From NCBI GenBank assembly GCA_023382975.1, contig JAHDXO010000042.1:1-64000 (forward strand): a DNA stretch of 64,000 bases, in the 5' to 3' direction. Under the pieces are notes generated by a model. That model saw only the letters and a program-made list of their open reading frames with translations. It had not been told where the DNA came from and did not search any database. The DNA comes from Pirellulaceae bacterium (GTDB taxonomy: Bacteria; Planctomycetota; Planctomycetia; Pirellulales; Pirellulaceae). Below, piece by piece: positions 44,275 through 53,835 of the stretch. Made by a program: the position numbers and the translations under genes. How positions within the stretch are numbered: position 1 is the stretch's first letter; every line of letters starts with the position of its first letter.

Positions 44275-44322
44275 AGTCGTGAGACCGCGGAATGTTGCTA
44301 GATGATCCGAATTCTCACGACT
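44275..44322. terminator. 10-bp stem hairpin between convergent genes
   Basis: AGTCGTGAGA (44275-44284) pairs perfectly with TCTCACGACT (44313-44322); the loop is 28 nt and there is no U-tract. Located between the aldolase stop and the hydrolase stop. Confidence 0.4.
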
Positions 44323-44361
44323 TCGGCCTCCGAAATGCTCCGCGGCATTGCTTCGTCCGGC

Positions 44362-45324
44362 TCAGAAGAAAGACGATAGGAAAGCCGTGACTCGCGCGTC
44401 GATCCAGTAACGCGGCGACCAGGGCCACCGACCAGAAACGAAGCCGAGGTGTCCGCCGCTGTCGGTGATCTCCAACGTGACTTTGTCGGAAACGTCGTTC
44501 TGGTGCGGGATCAGATGTGTTGGCACCAGCGGATCGTTGCGCGCGTTGACAATGAGCGTAGGAACTTGCACATGCTTGAGCAGCACGTCCGATCGCGTCC
44601 GGGCGTAGTAGTCCTCGGCGCCGTCGAAACCGTGCAAGGGCGCACTGATTCGGTCGTCGAACTTGAAGAAAGTGTTCAGCCGACGCAACTCGTGGCGGGT
44701 GATTCCAAGCTCGGCGCCCAGCGTCTCGATCTTCCTCGCAACATCGTGGCGGAGGCTCCGCAGCAGGTTCCATTGATAAACGCGGGAGAATCCCCGCTCG
44801 ATCTTCTTCACCACGCCGCCCAGGTGAAACGGGACGGATACTCCCACGGCAGCCACGACCGGCAGCGACTCGCCTCGCAGCCCGCATTCGCCTAACCACT
44901 TCAGGCAGATGTTCGCACCGACGGAGTAGCCTACGACAGCGATCGCAGTTTCCGGCTCCTGCTGATTCAGGTGCTGGACCAAGTGGTGCAGGTCGCAGGT
45001 CATGCCGCAGTGGTAGCTCTGCGGCAGACGGTTGATTTCGCCCCGGCCACGATAGTTCAGCAGCACGCCGCGCCAGCCGCGCATCTGGCACTCGCGCAGC
45101 AAGCCTCGCACATAGGCCGATCCCAGGTCGCCTTGCAGTCCCGGCAACACGACCACGACGGGACCGTCCGTCCCTGCCCAGTTCAGCCGGACGAAATCCC
45201 CGTCGGGAAGCTCCAGGCGTTCGGATCTCGCTTCGAGCCGAACCCGCCGCGTCAGAACCGGCCACAGGGTCTGGCCGTGTCCTCCCGGCAGCCACCAACT
45301 TGGCCGGAATCGATCGTCGGTCAT
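44362..45324 (-). CDS. YheT-family alpha/beta hydrolase
   Basis: 320 residues. The nucleophile elbow is GYSVGAN (Ser ~130), the acid is in NARNDPLVP, and the His is in DSGGHLGFVSG. FRPSWWLPGGHGQTLWPVL is the diagnostic N-terminus of the YheT/EMB8 (UPF0017) esterases. Carboxylesterase activity is known for the family; the natural substrate is not. It is 30 nt downstream of the polyprenyl synthase on the same strand and likely co-transcribed. Confidence 0.9.
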   Translation of the reverse strand: MTDDRFRPSWWLPGGHGQTLWPVLTRRVRLEARSERLELPDGDFVRLNWAGTDGPVVVVLPGLQGDLGSAYVRGLLRECQMRGWRGVLLNYRGRGEINRLPQSYHCGMTCDLHHLVQHLNQQEPETAIAVVGYSVGANICLKWLGECGLRGESLPVVAAVGVSVPFHLGGVVKKIERGFSRVYQWNLLRSLRHDVARKIETLGAELGITRHELRRLNTFFKFDDRISAPLHGFDGAEDYYARTRSDVLLKHVQVPTLIVNARNDPLVPTHLIPHQNDVSDKVTLEITDSGGHLGFVSGRWPWSPRYWIDARVTAFLSSFF

Positions 45325-45354
45325 GGATCAGCACCCCCCGCCGCACGCTCGCGG

Positions 45355-46362
45355 TCAAGCGAAGCGGCGGACGACGAATTCGGTGAGCGTGTGGAGGTGT
45401 TCGACGGCTTCGCTCGGCGGCAGGGCGTCGAGCTGACTGGCTGCTCGGGCGGCGTAGTGGTGCGCCTGCTGCTGCGAATAATCCAGCGTGCCGAAGCGGT
45501 GGAAGAGATCGCGGAGCGGGGCCTGAGCCGTCTCGGCTTCGCTGGTCGCCAGATGCAGGACTCGCTGGCGAGTGTCTGCGTCGGCGATCTCCAGCAGCCG
45601 GATCAGCGGCAGAGTGGGCTTCTGTTGCTGGAGGTCGGTGCCCAGCGATTTCCCGGTCGTGTCTTCGCGACCGACAATGTCCAGAATGTCGTCGGCAATT
45701 TGAAAGGCAATCCCCAGATACCGGCCGTAGCTTTCCAGCCGCTGCCGGGCCGCGGCCTCGGCGCCCGCATAGTGGGCGCCCAGCAGACAACTGCACGCGC
45801 ACAACTCGGCCGTTTTCGCCTCGATGATCGTCAGGTACTCAGCCTCGCTCAACTGGAAATCGCCGCGGGTGCCCTTCTGGCGCAGTTCGCCTTCGCAGAC
45901 CAGGTTGGCGGCCCGTCCGATGGCGCGACAGGCGAAGACGTCGTCCAGCGAGCTGGCCAAGAAGAACGCCTGACTGAACAACAGGTCGCCCAGCAGGATA
46001 CTGGCCTCGTTGTCCCAGCGCGAATTGACCGTTGCCAGATGCCGCCGGGTGGTCGCCCCGTCCAGCACATCGTCGTGGACCAGCGTGGCCGTGTGAACCA
46101 TCTCGAGGACGGCCGCCAGCGTGAGATGCGCCGTTTCGATCTCGCCGCACGCCTTGGCGGAGAGCAGAACCAAGGCGGGGCGAAGTCGCTTGCCGCCCAT
46201 CAAGCACCCGTAGCGACACAGTTCGTCCACGTAGGACTGCTCGCTGCGCAACTGGTTGCGAAGCGTCTGCTCGACCTGCTGGAGTTCGTCGCGGATCGAG
46301 GCGTAGATCGCCGCCAGAGGCGATTGAAGCGGAACGTGATACGGTGTGGCGACGGTGGTCAT
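45355..46362 (-). CDS. Polyprenyl diphosphate synthase
   Basis: 335 residues from the ATG at 46362. It has both aspartate-rich motifs: first LVHDDVLDGA (~98-107), second ADDILDIVG (~225-235). KRLRPALVLL and the GD LLFSQAF segments are typical of long-chain trans-prenyl synthases such as IspB. It makes the side chain of quinones by adding isopentenyl diphosphate units to an allylic primer. Its start overlaps the moaC stop by ATGA. Confidence 0.92.
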   Translation of the reverse strand: MTTVATPYHVPLQSPLAAIYASIRDELQQVEQTLRNQLRSEQSYVDELCRYGCLMGGKRLRPALVLLSAKACGEIETAHLTLAAVLEMVHTATLVHDDVLDGATTRRHLATVNSRWDNEASILLGDLLFSQAFFLASSLDDVFACRAIGRAANLVCEGELRQKGTRGDFQLSEAEYLTIIEAKTAELCACSCLLGAHYAGAEAAARQRLESYGRYLGIAFQIADDILDIVGREDTTGKSLGTDLQQQKPTLPLIRLLEIADADTRQRVLHLATSEAETAQAPLRDLFHRFGTLDYSQQQAHHYAARAASQLDALPPSEAVEHLHTLTEFVVRRFA

Positions 46363-46871
46363 GGGCGTTCGTCGGGAGTCGGATCGGTTTCGGAACGCAG
46401 GAAATGTCCGCTTCGGCCGCCGTCTTTTTCGTCGACCCGCACGCGGTGGATCGTCATGCCGCGATCGACGGCCTTGCACATATCGTAAATGGTCAGAGCG
46501 GCCGCTGTGACGGCGACCAGGGCTTCCATCTCGACACCCGTTTTGGCCGTGATTTTGACGACTGCGGAGATGGCGATGTGTTGGTCGTCGGGGAAGTCGA
46601 ATTGGATCTCGATCGACTCCAAAGCCAGCGGGTGGCAGAGCGGAATCAGATCCGAGGTCCGTTTGGCCGCCATGATGCCCGCCAGCCTTGCGACCTCCAG
46701 GACGTCGCCTTTCGCTACTTCGCTCGAACGGATGCGGCGCAACGTTTCGGGTTGCATGGCCACCAGGGCGCTCGCCCGAGCTGATCGCCGCGTGGGCGAC
46801 TTCTCTCCGACATCCACCATTCGGCTGGCTCCGCTGGCATCGAAATGCGTGAGAGTAGGTTCGGTGCCCAT
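46359..46871 (-). CDS. moaC: Cyclic pyranopterin monophosphate synthase
   Basis: 170 residues. MoaC signatures are present: MVDVGEK near the start, SDLIPLCHPLALESIEI, and TGVEMEALVAVTAAALTIYD followed by MCKAVDRGM. It converts the MoaA product to cPMP in molybdenum cofactor synthesis. The start at 46871 has AAAGGA upstream. ATGA overlap with the polyprenyl synthase is noted; no other moa gene lies in the window. Confidence 0.95.
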   Translation of the reverse strand: MGTEPTLTHFDASGASRMVDVGEKSPTRRSARASALVAMQPETLRRIRSSEVAKGDVLEVARLAGIMAAKRTSDLIPLCHPLALESIEIQFDFPDDQHIAISAVVKITAKTGVEMEALVAVTAAALTIYDMCKAVDRGMTIHRVRVDEKDGGRSGHFLRSETDPTPDERP

Positions 46872-47230
46872 GGTCCTTTCAGTCGCCGCCGAATTCGTAG
46901 GAACTCGGTCATTTCGCGGGTTTCTTGGAAATCTCGGGATCTCGGCTACGTTCGCGGGTGCGGAACAGGGGAAGCCATTGGAAGCCGCATTCATCCCGGC
47001 CAGAACTCGAACCGCATTTGGCTTGGTCGGGCAACAAAAAAACGCCCAGCAATGTGGGCGTTTTCTTGGGAGTCGGGGAACGGAGACCGGGGCCGGGAAC
47101 CCCGGCGTCTCCTCGGGTCGAATCGTTCGACCGCCCCATCCGAATCTATGTTCGCCATCGTGCGGGTCTGGCACGACGGGTTGAGCGAAGCGGCGAGGAC
47201 ACTTTGGGTCGGCAAGGTGCGGAGAATGGC
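46872..47230. other. Noncoding spacer containing a terminator
   Basis: No gene seen. It holds the terminator at 47036-47062 and, nearer 46871, the leader of moaC. The rest is featureless. Confidence 0.5.
47036..47062 (-). terminator. Rho-independent terminator
   Basis: The stem AACGCCCA/TGGGCGTT (8 bp, 6-nt loop) is flanked on the leftward-reading side by seven U residues. It ends transcription of the HTH-receiver gene about 170 nt after its stop and separates it from the moaC operon. Confidence 0.8.
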
Positions 47231-47803
<573 letters not shown>

Positions 47804-48345
47804 CGCAGGTTCTCCATAACTCTCTCGTTGACTCGTCCTCGTTCCGCAACCAACCGAAGTGGCTGGATCGCGGTGTCTTGCCCCCTCGTTCATGTCACTT
47901 GCCGTTCGGTCCGGCATGGTACCGGAAGGTGGGACGACCGGTGTGGCACAAACAACTGGGTCGGGGTTCGACGAAATTACACGCTTCTGCGCGGCTTTGA
48001 CTCAGCTCCCTCTGATCTCCGCCTCAGTACAATCATCGGCAAACGGAGTGTTCGAAACTTGGTTAAAATTGACAAAATGGAGAAGCCTAGTGCATCCGCC
48101 CCATAAGTCAAAAGTCCGATTACTCCAGGATCTACGATTGGGCCAAGTTGGATGGCACAGAGTTGGTCCAGCAAGGAATTTGACGACCAGGCGCGTACGC
48201 CAAATCCAGGTTTGGCACCCGAAAGTGCCTGTCAGGCAGGACCCCCCCTGCTCGGCCGCTCCGCTGCTGAAACGTCCGTTCGGTACAACCGAGGTGCGTT
48301 TCGGAGCAAACCTTCCGAATTTATGTTTCGAATCGATCGGGGGGA
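47804..48345. other. Noncoding spacer
   Basis: 542 nt without a supported gene. A short TGCCT/AGGCA hairpin (~48226-48238) lies downstream of the leftward TPR operon, but it has no U-tract. No repeat or RNA gene was recognised. Confidence 0.4.
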
Positions 48346-50994
48346 TTACTTTAGAAAGTTTCTTAACAGTGATTGAAACTTCTCGCGCCAGGGCGGCGGA
48401 CCAAGATCCGGATCGAGCAATTTGAACTGGTCGAAGACTTTGCGGGCCATCGCGGGCTCCGTCTCGTTCAAACACAGAATCTGGTAGTACTTGGCTTCGT
48501 ACCAGCCCTCCGAGCCACCGGCAAGACCCAGAAGCAGCGCCCGCCAGCGCGCCAAGGACTGCGGATACTGGCCGCTGTGGAAATGGGCCAGTCCGGATCG
48601 CCGCAGGTAGTTCCGGTCGGCCGGAAAAGCCGCCACCAGGGCGTCCAACTGGGAGGCTGCGTCGCGATGCTGCTCCAACTGCATCGCGTAGTCGGCGGAC
48701 CGGGACAGCGAGACGCGGGCATTCTGGTCGTTCTGAAGGGTCTCCGGGGAAGTGCCGAGTCGCTCGACCAGTCGCTGGTAGATTTGCCGAGCCTGTTCGA
48801 GGGCCGGCTTTCGGTCGCCGGCCTCATTCGAGCCGATGCGTTGATCCGCCTCGCGGGCCACAACGACCAGTGCCGGCAACTCGTACGCAGTGCCCGCCGC
48901 ATGCTGGACCAGCCACTGCGCCCGCTGCTGCCGCTCCCCCTCTTGCTTTCGCAACGTCGCCAACTGCAAGCGGCGGTATTGGTACTCGACGGCTAGGGCG
49001 TCGCCGTCCGGGAACGTGCCGACAAGATCCGTCGCTTGATCCAGATACGTGGCAGCCAGCACTCCCTGGTCCGTCGGATTGGCCAGCGCAACGTCGGCTG
49101 CCAGCAAACAACATTTCACCTTGCGTTGTTCGTCGGGGTCGCGGACCGCAGCGTCCAAGTAGGCCCGGGCGGCGCCGATCACCTGTTCGCCGAAGCGGTC
49201 CCGGTCCGGCGAGCCGGCTTGCGACCAGCGCTGATGCCAGAGCAGACACAGATCGTATCGCGCGGCCAAATGCGAAGGATCGCCAGCGGGAATCTTCTCC
49301 AAACGGCGGATCGTGTCCTCGGGCGATTCCGCTTGGCGTTGGAGTTTGTCGATCAAGTAATCCGCCCGCTTTGCGTAGGGATGGGCGGGGAAATCGCGTT
49401 GCAGAGTCCGCAACGCATCGACCGCCCGAGGCGCGAATTGCGGTTGCTGATCGGCCAGTTTCTGGTACGACGCGAATGTCATCCAAGCCGCCTGGACAGC
49501 CGTCTGAGGATCGGCGGCTTTCAACCCCGTCCAGGCCAGTTGGGCAAGCCGGGCTGCGTGTTCGTAGTCCTGAACCTGAAACAGGCAGTACGCCAGTTCG
49601 TGCCGGCAGCGGGCGGCCGAATCCAGTTGCTGGTTGGCGTCCGGAGCTTGTAGGGCGGCGTCCAATTGCCGGATGGCCGCGCGGTAGTCTTCTTCCCGCT
49701 TGCTTTCGTCCGCCGAGGCCAGCAACTTGCGTCCCGCCGACCAAGCGAGGAAGAACCCCGCGTCGTCGCCCGGATCGATCCGGTACTTCTCGATCAACTG
49801 TTCGATCGTCCCCTGTTGTCCCAGCCGGGCGAGACCTTCCAGGCCCAGGATGCCCAGGCGGCGGCGATTGCCCGTGGGTGGCTGCCGGCGGTCGCCGAAT
49901 GCGGACCGGACCAAGCTGACGCAGACGCTCACTTTGCCTTGGCTGGGCGGCGGTCCGTAGGTGGCCACCCGCTCCGCTGCGTACTGCGCCGCATCGTCGA
50001 AACGACCCGCATTCAACAACCCTTGCAGATACCAGAACGCGGCTTGGTCCTGCATCTCCGGCGGGACGCTGGCGTGTTCCAGCAGACGGAAACAATCGCG
50101 GCTTTCGGCCAGTTGGCCGAGCGCCGCTTCGCACAATCCCAGTCCGATCAACGCCCGGCAGCGCCAGGTCGATTCCAGCCCCAACCACTCGGCATCTAAC
50201 GACGCGTACTCTTCCGCCCGGATGTCCAGCAGCTTGCGAAATGCCTCGCGTGCCTGACGGATCGTCGCCTCGCCGTCCTTGCCCCGCATCAGTCCCCAGT
50301 AGTAATTCGACCAACCGGCGAAGTAGGTTGCTCGCCCGGCCACGGCCTGCACGCGATGGAACTGCTGGGTACTGGCGTCGCGTTGGTTCCCTTCGGGCAG
50401 ATTGGCCAGCGAGTCCATCAAGGAATCGGCCAGGGCGTTCAGTTCCTGCTGAAACGCATCCAGTTCGGGCGCGATGCGTTGCAGGATTTCCAGCGACTGA
50501 GCCCGGGCTTCCGCATCGCTCGGGTCTCCGATCCAGCGCACCGCCAACGATTCGGCGTGGTTGTAATCGGCCTGCAGCAGCATCACTCGCAAGGCGGGGG
50601 TATCCGCTTGGGGAACTCGTTGGATCAGCGTTTGGATCTTCGCCAAGATCTCGCTGGAACGCTGTTTGTCTTCTCCGAGGTCCATCAGTTGACCGGCGTA
50701 CAGATCGCCCAGGCGACGAGCCAGCCGCAATCGCTGTTCGTCGGGCAGAGTTGCTTGCAGCGCTCTCTCCAGATGCAACACCTGCAAATCGACCAGTCCC
50801 AGCCGGTCCAGGTAATTCGCCACCGTCTCCAGCCGGTCCGTCTGCGCAGCCGCGGGCGGCGCGACGGCCAGGGACATCAACAACAGCAGGATTCCCCGTG
50901 CGCCGTTCCCGAGCGATCGACGCGGGGTTGGGGAATGCCGTGGATTCCGTTCCACGGCACGGGCGCTGTTCGGATTGCCCCGGCAGCAGATCAC
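48346..50994 (-). CDS. Large exported TPR-repeat protein, last gene of envelope operon
   Basis: 882 residues. The hydrophobic segment GILLLLMSLAVAPPAAAQ is a signal peptide preceded by a long basic tail. The rest is alpha-alpha repeats of TPR type over nearly the whole length (e.g. RCRALIGLGLCEAALGQLAE, ELAYCLFQVQDYEHAARLAQ, GLAHFHSGQYPQSLARWRAL). It is likely a periplasmic protein-interaction scaffold. The start overlaps the ExbD gene stop by ATGA, so it belongs to the ExbB/ExbD/vWA operon. Confidence 0.8.
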   Translation of the reverse strand: MICCRGNPNSARAVERNPRHSPTPRRSLGNGARGILLLLMSLAVAPPAAAQTDRLETVANYLDRLGLVDLQVLHLERALQATLPDEQRLRLARRLGDLYAGQLMDLGEDKQRSSEILAKIQTLIQRVPQADTPALRVMLLQADYNHAESLAVRWIGDPSDAEARAQSLEILQRIAPELDAFQQELNALADSLMDSLANLPEGNQRDASTQQFHRVQAVAGRATYFAGWSNYYWGLMRGKDGEATIRQAREAFRKLLDIRAEEYASLDAEWLGLESTWRCRALIGLGLCEAALGQLAESRDCFRLLEHASVPPEMQDQAAFWYLQGLLNAGRFDDAAQYAAERVATYGPPPSQGKVSVCVSLVRSAFGDRRQPPTGNRRRLGILGLEGLARLGQQGTIEQLIEKYRIDPGDDAGFFLAWSAGRKLLASADESKREEDYRAAIRQLDAALQAPDANQQLDSAARCRHELAYCLFQVQDYEHAARLAQLAWTGLKAADPQTAVQAAWMTFASYQKLADQQPQFAPRAVDALRTLQRDFPAHPYAKRADYLIDKLQRQAESPEDTIRRLEKIPAGDPSHLAARYDLCLLWHQRWSQAGSPDRDRFGEQVIGAARAYLDAAVRDPDEQRKVKCCLLAADVALANPTDQGVLAATYLDQATDLVGTFPDGDALAVEYQYRRLQLATLRKQEGERQQRAQWLVQHAAGTAYELPALVVVAREADQRIGSNEAGDRKPALEQARQIYQRLVERLGTSPETLQNDQNARVSLSRSADYAMQLEQHRDAASQLDALVAAFPADRNYLRRSGLAHFHSGQYPQSLARWRALLLGLAGGSEGWYEAKYYQILCLNETEPAMARKVFDQFKLLDPDLGPPPWREKFQSLLRNFLK

Positions 50995-51416
50995 GGCCCG
51001 GCTCCCAGGGGAATGTAGGACACGGCGGTGAAACCGGCCGTCTTGCAGGCCTGGACCGCCGCGGCGGCCATGCGGAACGGCGCACCGTCGCTGACGCGGA
51101 CGAAGGCGCCCTCGGCCTTGTTGTCGAACTGCCGGAGTAGATGGCTCAGTTCCTGGGGGTCGGTCAATTCCCGCTGCCCCAGCTTGTACACGTATCCCGA
51201 ATCGCCTGGTACGACTTCGACGATTGCCGGCTGCAGATCGGCCGCCGCTGCCGACGCGGACTTGACGCGGATCGCTGACTCCAGATTCCGTTCGGTGCGG
51301 ACAAAGCTGGCCGTCGTGATGAAGAAGATCAGTAGCAGAAAGACCACGTCGATCATGCTGGTCATCGACAACTGGATCTTCCGCTCGCGCTGAATTCGGC
51401 GATTGCTCAGTTTCAC
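50991..51416 (-). CDS. ExbD/TolR-family protein (1)
   Basis: 141 residues. A basic N-terminus is followed by one TM helix with the conserved acidic residue (SMTSMIDVVFLLLIFFITTA) that gates protons with ExbB/TolQ. The periplasmic part contains EVVPGDSGYVYKLG, typical of ExbD. It is the second of two ExbD proteins in this operon and may form a heteromer with the other. Confidence 0.88.
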   Translation of the reverse strand: MKLSNRRIQRERKIQLSMTSMIDVVFLLLIFFITTASFVRTERNLESAIRVKSASAAAADLQPAIVEVVPGDSGYVYKLGQRELTDPQELSHLLRQFDNKAEGAFVRVSDGAPFRMAAAAVQACKTAGFTAVSYIPLGAGP

Positions 51417-51448
51417 AAACGTCTCCCAGGTTCAGCAGGCAACACGGT

Positions 51449-51865
51449 TCACTGAGGCACCTGGACGGCGATCCGCAATCGCGTGATCTGCAGTCGCCCC
51501 AGCGAATTGACCATCTGATTCACGGTGCGGCAATCGCCCCGTTCGTCAGCCCGCAGCACGACCGTCAGCCGTTGGGGATCGTCGCCCAGTTTCGCCAACT
51601 CGATCGACACCAGGGAAAGCAACTGAGCCATCGAAACCCGGTTGCCCGACACCACGATGTCGCCGTCCGCATCGACGTTGACGGTCAGCGTGGTCTGCTT
51701 CTGGTCTTCCGCCCCCGGCAACTTCGGCAGTTCGAGACGCTCGCGGTTCAGTTCCGAAACCTGCGTCACGGTCATGAAGAAGATGATCAACAGAAAGACG
51801 ATGTCGATCATCGGTGTCATGTCCATTTCGGAGATCGTCGCACGTCGGTGCTTGCTCAATCGCAT
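51449..51865 (-). CDS. ExbD/TolR-family protein (2)
   Basis: 138 residues from the ATG at 51865. One TM helix with Asp (DMTPMIDIVFLLIIFFMTVT), then a periplasmic domain with NVDADGDIVVSGNRVSMAQL and VVLRADERGDCRTVNQMV, matching the ExbD consensus. Only 11 nt separate it from the ExbB gene, so co-expression is near certain. Confidence 0.9.
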   Translation of the reverse strand: MRLSKHRRATISEMDMTPMIDIVFLLIIFFMTVTQVSELNRERLELPKLPGAEDQKQTTLTVNVDADGDIVVSGNRVSMAQLLSLVSIELAKLGDDPQRLTVVLRADERGDCRTVNQMVNSLGRLQITRLRIAVQVPQ

Positions 51866-51876
51866 GGAAACCTCCG

Positions 51877-52710
51877 TCAACGGCGACGGCCGAGCGGCAT
51901 CATGATTTGTTCGACGCGCTTGCCGGCCTCGGCGACCAGCGAATCGATGCGGTTGCGGTAGTAGCTGAACGCTACCATCGTGGGAATCGCCACGACCAAC
52001 CCCATCAACGTCGTTACCAGCGCCTGGCCGATGCCGCCTGCCAATTCGTCGGGTTTCGCGGCGCCGCCCGATGCGGCGATCGTGTTGAAGGCTTTGATCA
52101 TGCCCAGCACCGTGCCCATCAGGCCCAGCATCGGCGCGATCGAGCCGATCAAGCCCAGCACCTCCGTTTTGCGGTACAGGCGTCCCGTCTGGTCTTCGCC
52201 CGCCTCCTCGACCGCCGCCTTGTACTCGGCGAATCCGAACTCGGAACCGCGATAACGCTCCAGTCCAGCCAAGACGACGCTGGCCACCAGTGATTGATTC
52301 TGCGGCGCGTGGCACGCGTCGACGGCCTCGTCGATCCGTCCCTGACTCAGCAATTGGTCGAGTTCCTCCAGCACCGGCTCGGGCATCAGCACGCTCTTGC
52401 GGATCGTCAACCCGTGCTCGACCATGAAGCCGACCGACACCAACGACAGCAACAGGATCAGCAGACCCACCATGCCGCCGTCCGCGATGGTGTCCAGCAG
52501 AGTGCGGCTGCGGGGCTCCGCACGATCCGTACCCGCGGTGCCTTGGCCGGCCGGTCCCAAGCCGGGATCGACCAGCGTCTCGTCGCCATCCTGTCCCCAG
52601 GCTTGGCCGCCGGAAGACACTCGACCCCAGTGGGCGGAAATGATCAGCAAGCAGACCAAGCACCAAGTCGCTGCCCAACGCCGCTTCCAAACATCCTGTC
52701 GATACCTCAT
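51877..52710 (-). CDS. ExbB/TolQ (MotA-type) proton channel protein
   Basis: 277 residues. A signal-like first hydrophobic segment (WCLVCLLIISAHW) precedes a Gly/Asp-rich periplasmic stretch. Three TM helices follow: GLLILLLSLVSVGFMVEHGL, then LGLIGSIAPMLGLMGTVLGM and ALVTTLMGLVVAIPTMVAF. The last two are the ExbB/TolQ signature. It powers an outer-membrane or periplasmic process with proton motive force. The usual TonB or TolA partner is not in the window; vWA and TPR proteins stand in their place. Confidence 0.92.
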   Translation of the reverse strand: MRYRQDVWKRRWAATWCLVCLLIISAHWGRVSSGGQAWGQDGDETLVDPGLGPAGQGTAGTDRAEPRSRTLLDTIADGGMVGLLILLLSLVSVGFMVEHGLTIRKSVLMPEPVLEELDQLLSQGRIDEAVDACHAPQNQSLVASVVLAGLERYRGSEFGFAEYKAAVEEAGEDQTGRLYRKTEVLGLIGSIAPMLGLMGTVLGMIKAFNTIAASGGAAKPDELAGGIGQALVTTLMGLVVAIPTMVAFSYYRNRIDSLVAEAGKRVEQIMMPLGRRR

Positions 52711-52719
52711 CGTCGCTCC

Positions 52720-53835
52720 TTAAGGGTCGCTCTTGCGGTCCAGGCTCTTTCGCACCTGGTCCGCATGGTAGGTCTGCTTGTATTGGTTCAACAACTCGCG
52801 GCGCAACTTGGCCTGAGCCGCATCGTTCTGGTCTTGTGCCAAAGCCGACATCGTATGATACAGTCCGGCCGCCGCGACATCAGGGTAGGTCTCGCCGTAC
52901 CATGCCGGCAATTCCAGCAGTTGCAACATGCCGTCCTGCCGCCGCTTTGGATCGGGCGAATCCAATTTGGAACGCCCCAGCCAATACAGCGCCAAGGGCC
53001 GGTTCTCGGGTGTCAGCTTGTCCAACGTTTCTTCGAGCCGCGCCAATCCCGCACCGGGCGTTCCGCCGAGTACCTCGCCCTGCGCCACGGCGATCGTCAG
53101 CAGTTCGGCCAGTCTCGGCTGCTGCCCCAGCACTCCGGTCAGCGCGCGGCGAGCCTCCGCCCACTCGCCCGCCGACAGCGCCAGCGTTCCGTAGTAGATC
53201 CGCATTCCTTCGGGCCGTGGCTCGGCCATTTCGCCGATGGCACGCAGCACGCCGGGCAAGGCCGCGCGGCAGGCTTCCGCATCGAACCACAAGGGAACCA
53301 ACTCGGCCGTCATTCCCGTCGGGCGGTCGAAGGTCAGGCGGCGACCGCCCGGCAAGCGGATATCGGACGGCGTGCGGCGCTGCAAATAGTCGAACGCGCG
53401 AACATACGGCTCGACCGCGGCCTCGCGCTGACCGGCCGCCAACCGGCCCCACATCAGCGACTGGAAAACCAGGTACGCTGTCTCGCTGTCCCGCCCCGCG
53501 TAGCGCGGATACAGCGCCTCGGCGTGCTCCAGCAAACCTCGATAGTCGCCGACGGCCAGCCGCTGGTGCAAACGGTACAACTGGTTGCCGATTTCGTCCT
53601 GCATCCGGTCGAATGCGGCCTGCTGGTCCGGAGACACCTGTGCCCGCTCAACCCGCTCCCACGAAATCCGCGTCCCGTCGTCCAACCGCAGGCCGTCCTC
53701 GTTGAATTCCGCCACCCGCCGGTCGCTGATCACTTCCAAGTTCCGCAGGATGATCCGATCCGCACGAACTTCAGCGACCTCTGCGAACACGACGGCGAGC
53801 ACCAGGGCGATGCCGCTGCTAGAAACCGGCCACAT
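52720..53835 (-). CDS. Exported TPR-like protein
   Basis: 371 residues. Signal peptide (ALVLAVVFAEVAEVRA), then a short beta segment (DRIILRNLEVISDRRVAEF) of SH3/GW-like character. Helical repeats follow (~85-371; LLEHAEALYPRYAGRDSETA, LALYWLGRSKLDSPDPKRRQ). It is probably a periplasmic scaffold. It overlaps the vWA gene by 17 nt and precedes the ExbB gene by 9 nt, so it belongs to the operon. No family recognised. Confidence 0.7.
   Translation of the reverse strand: MWPVSSSGIALVLAVVFAEVAEVRADRIILRNLEVISDRRVAEFNEDGLRLDDGTRISWERVERAQVSPDQQAAFDRMQDEIGNQLYRLHQRLAVGDYRGLLEHAEALYPRYAGRDSETAYLVFQSLMWGRLAAGQREAAVEPYVRAFDYLQRRTPSDIRLPGGRRLTFDRPTGMTAELVPLWFDAEACRAALPGVLRAIGEMAEPRPEGMRIYYGTLALSAGEWAEARRALTGVLGQQPRLAELLTIAVAQGEVLGGTPGAGLARLEETLDKLTPENRPLALYWLGRSKLDSPDPKRRQDGMLQLLELPAWYGETYPDVAAAGLYHTMSALAQDQNDAAQAKLRRELLNQYKQTYHADQVRKSLDRKSDP

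Noticed and set aside
48824..51085. 753-codon leftward open frame
   Set aside because: Same-strand shadow of the TPR gene; Arg/Pro/Gly-rich without domains.
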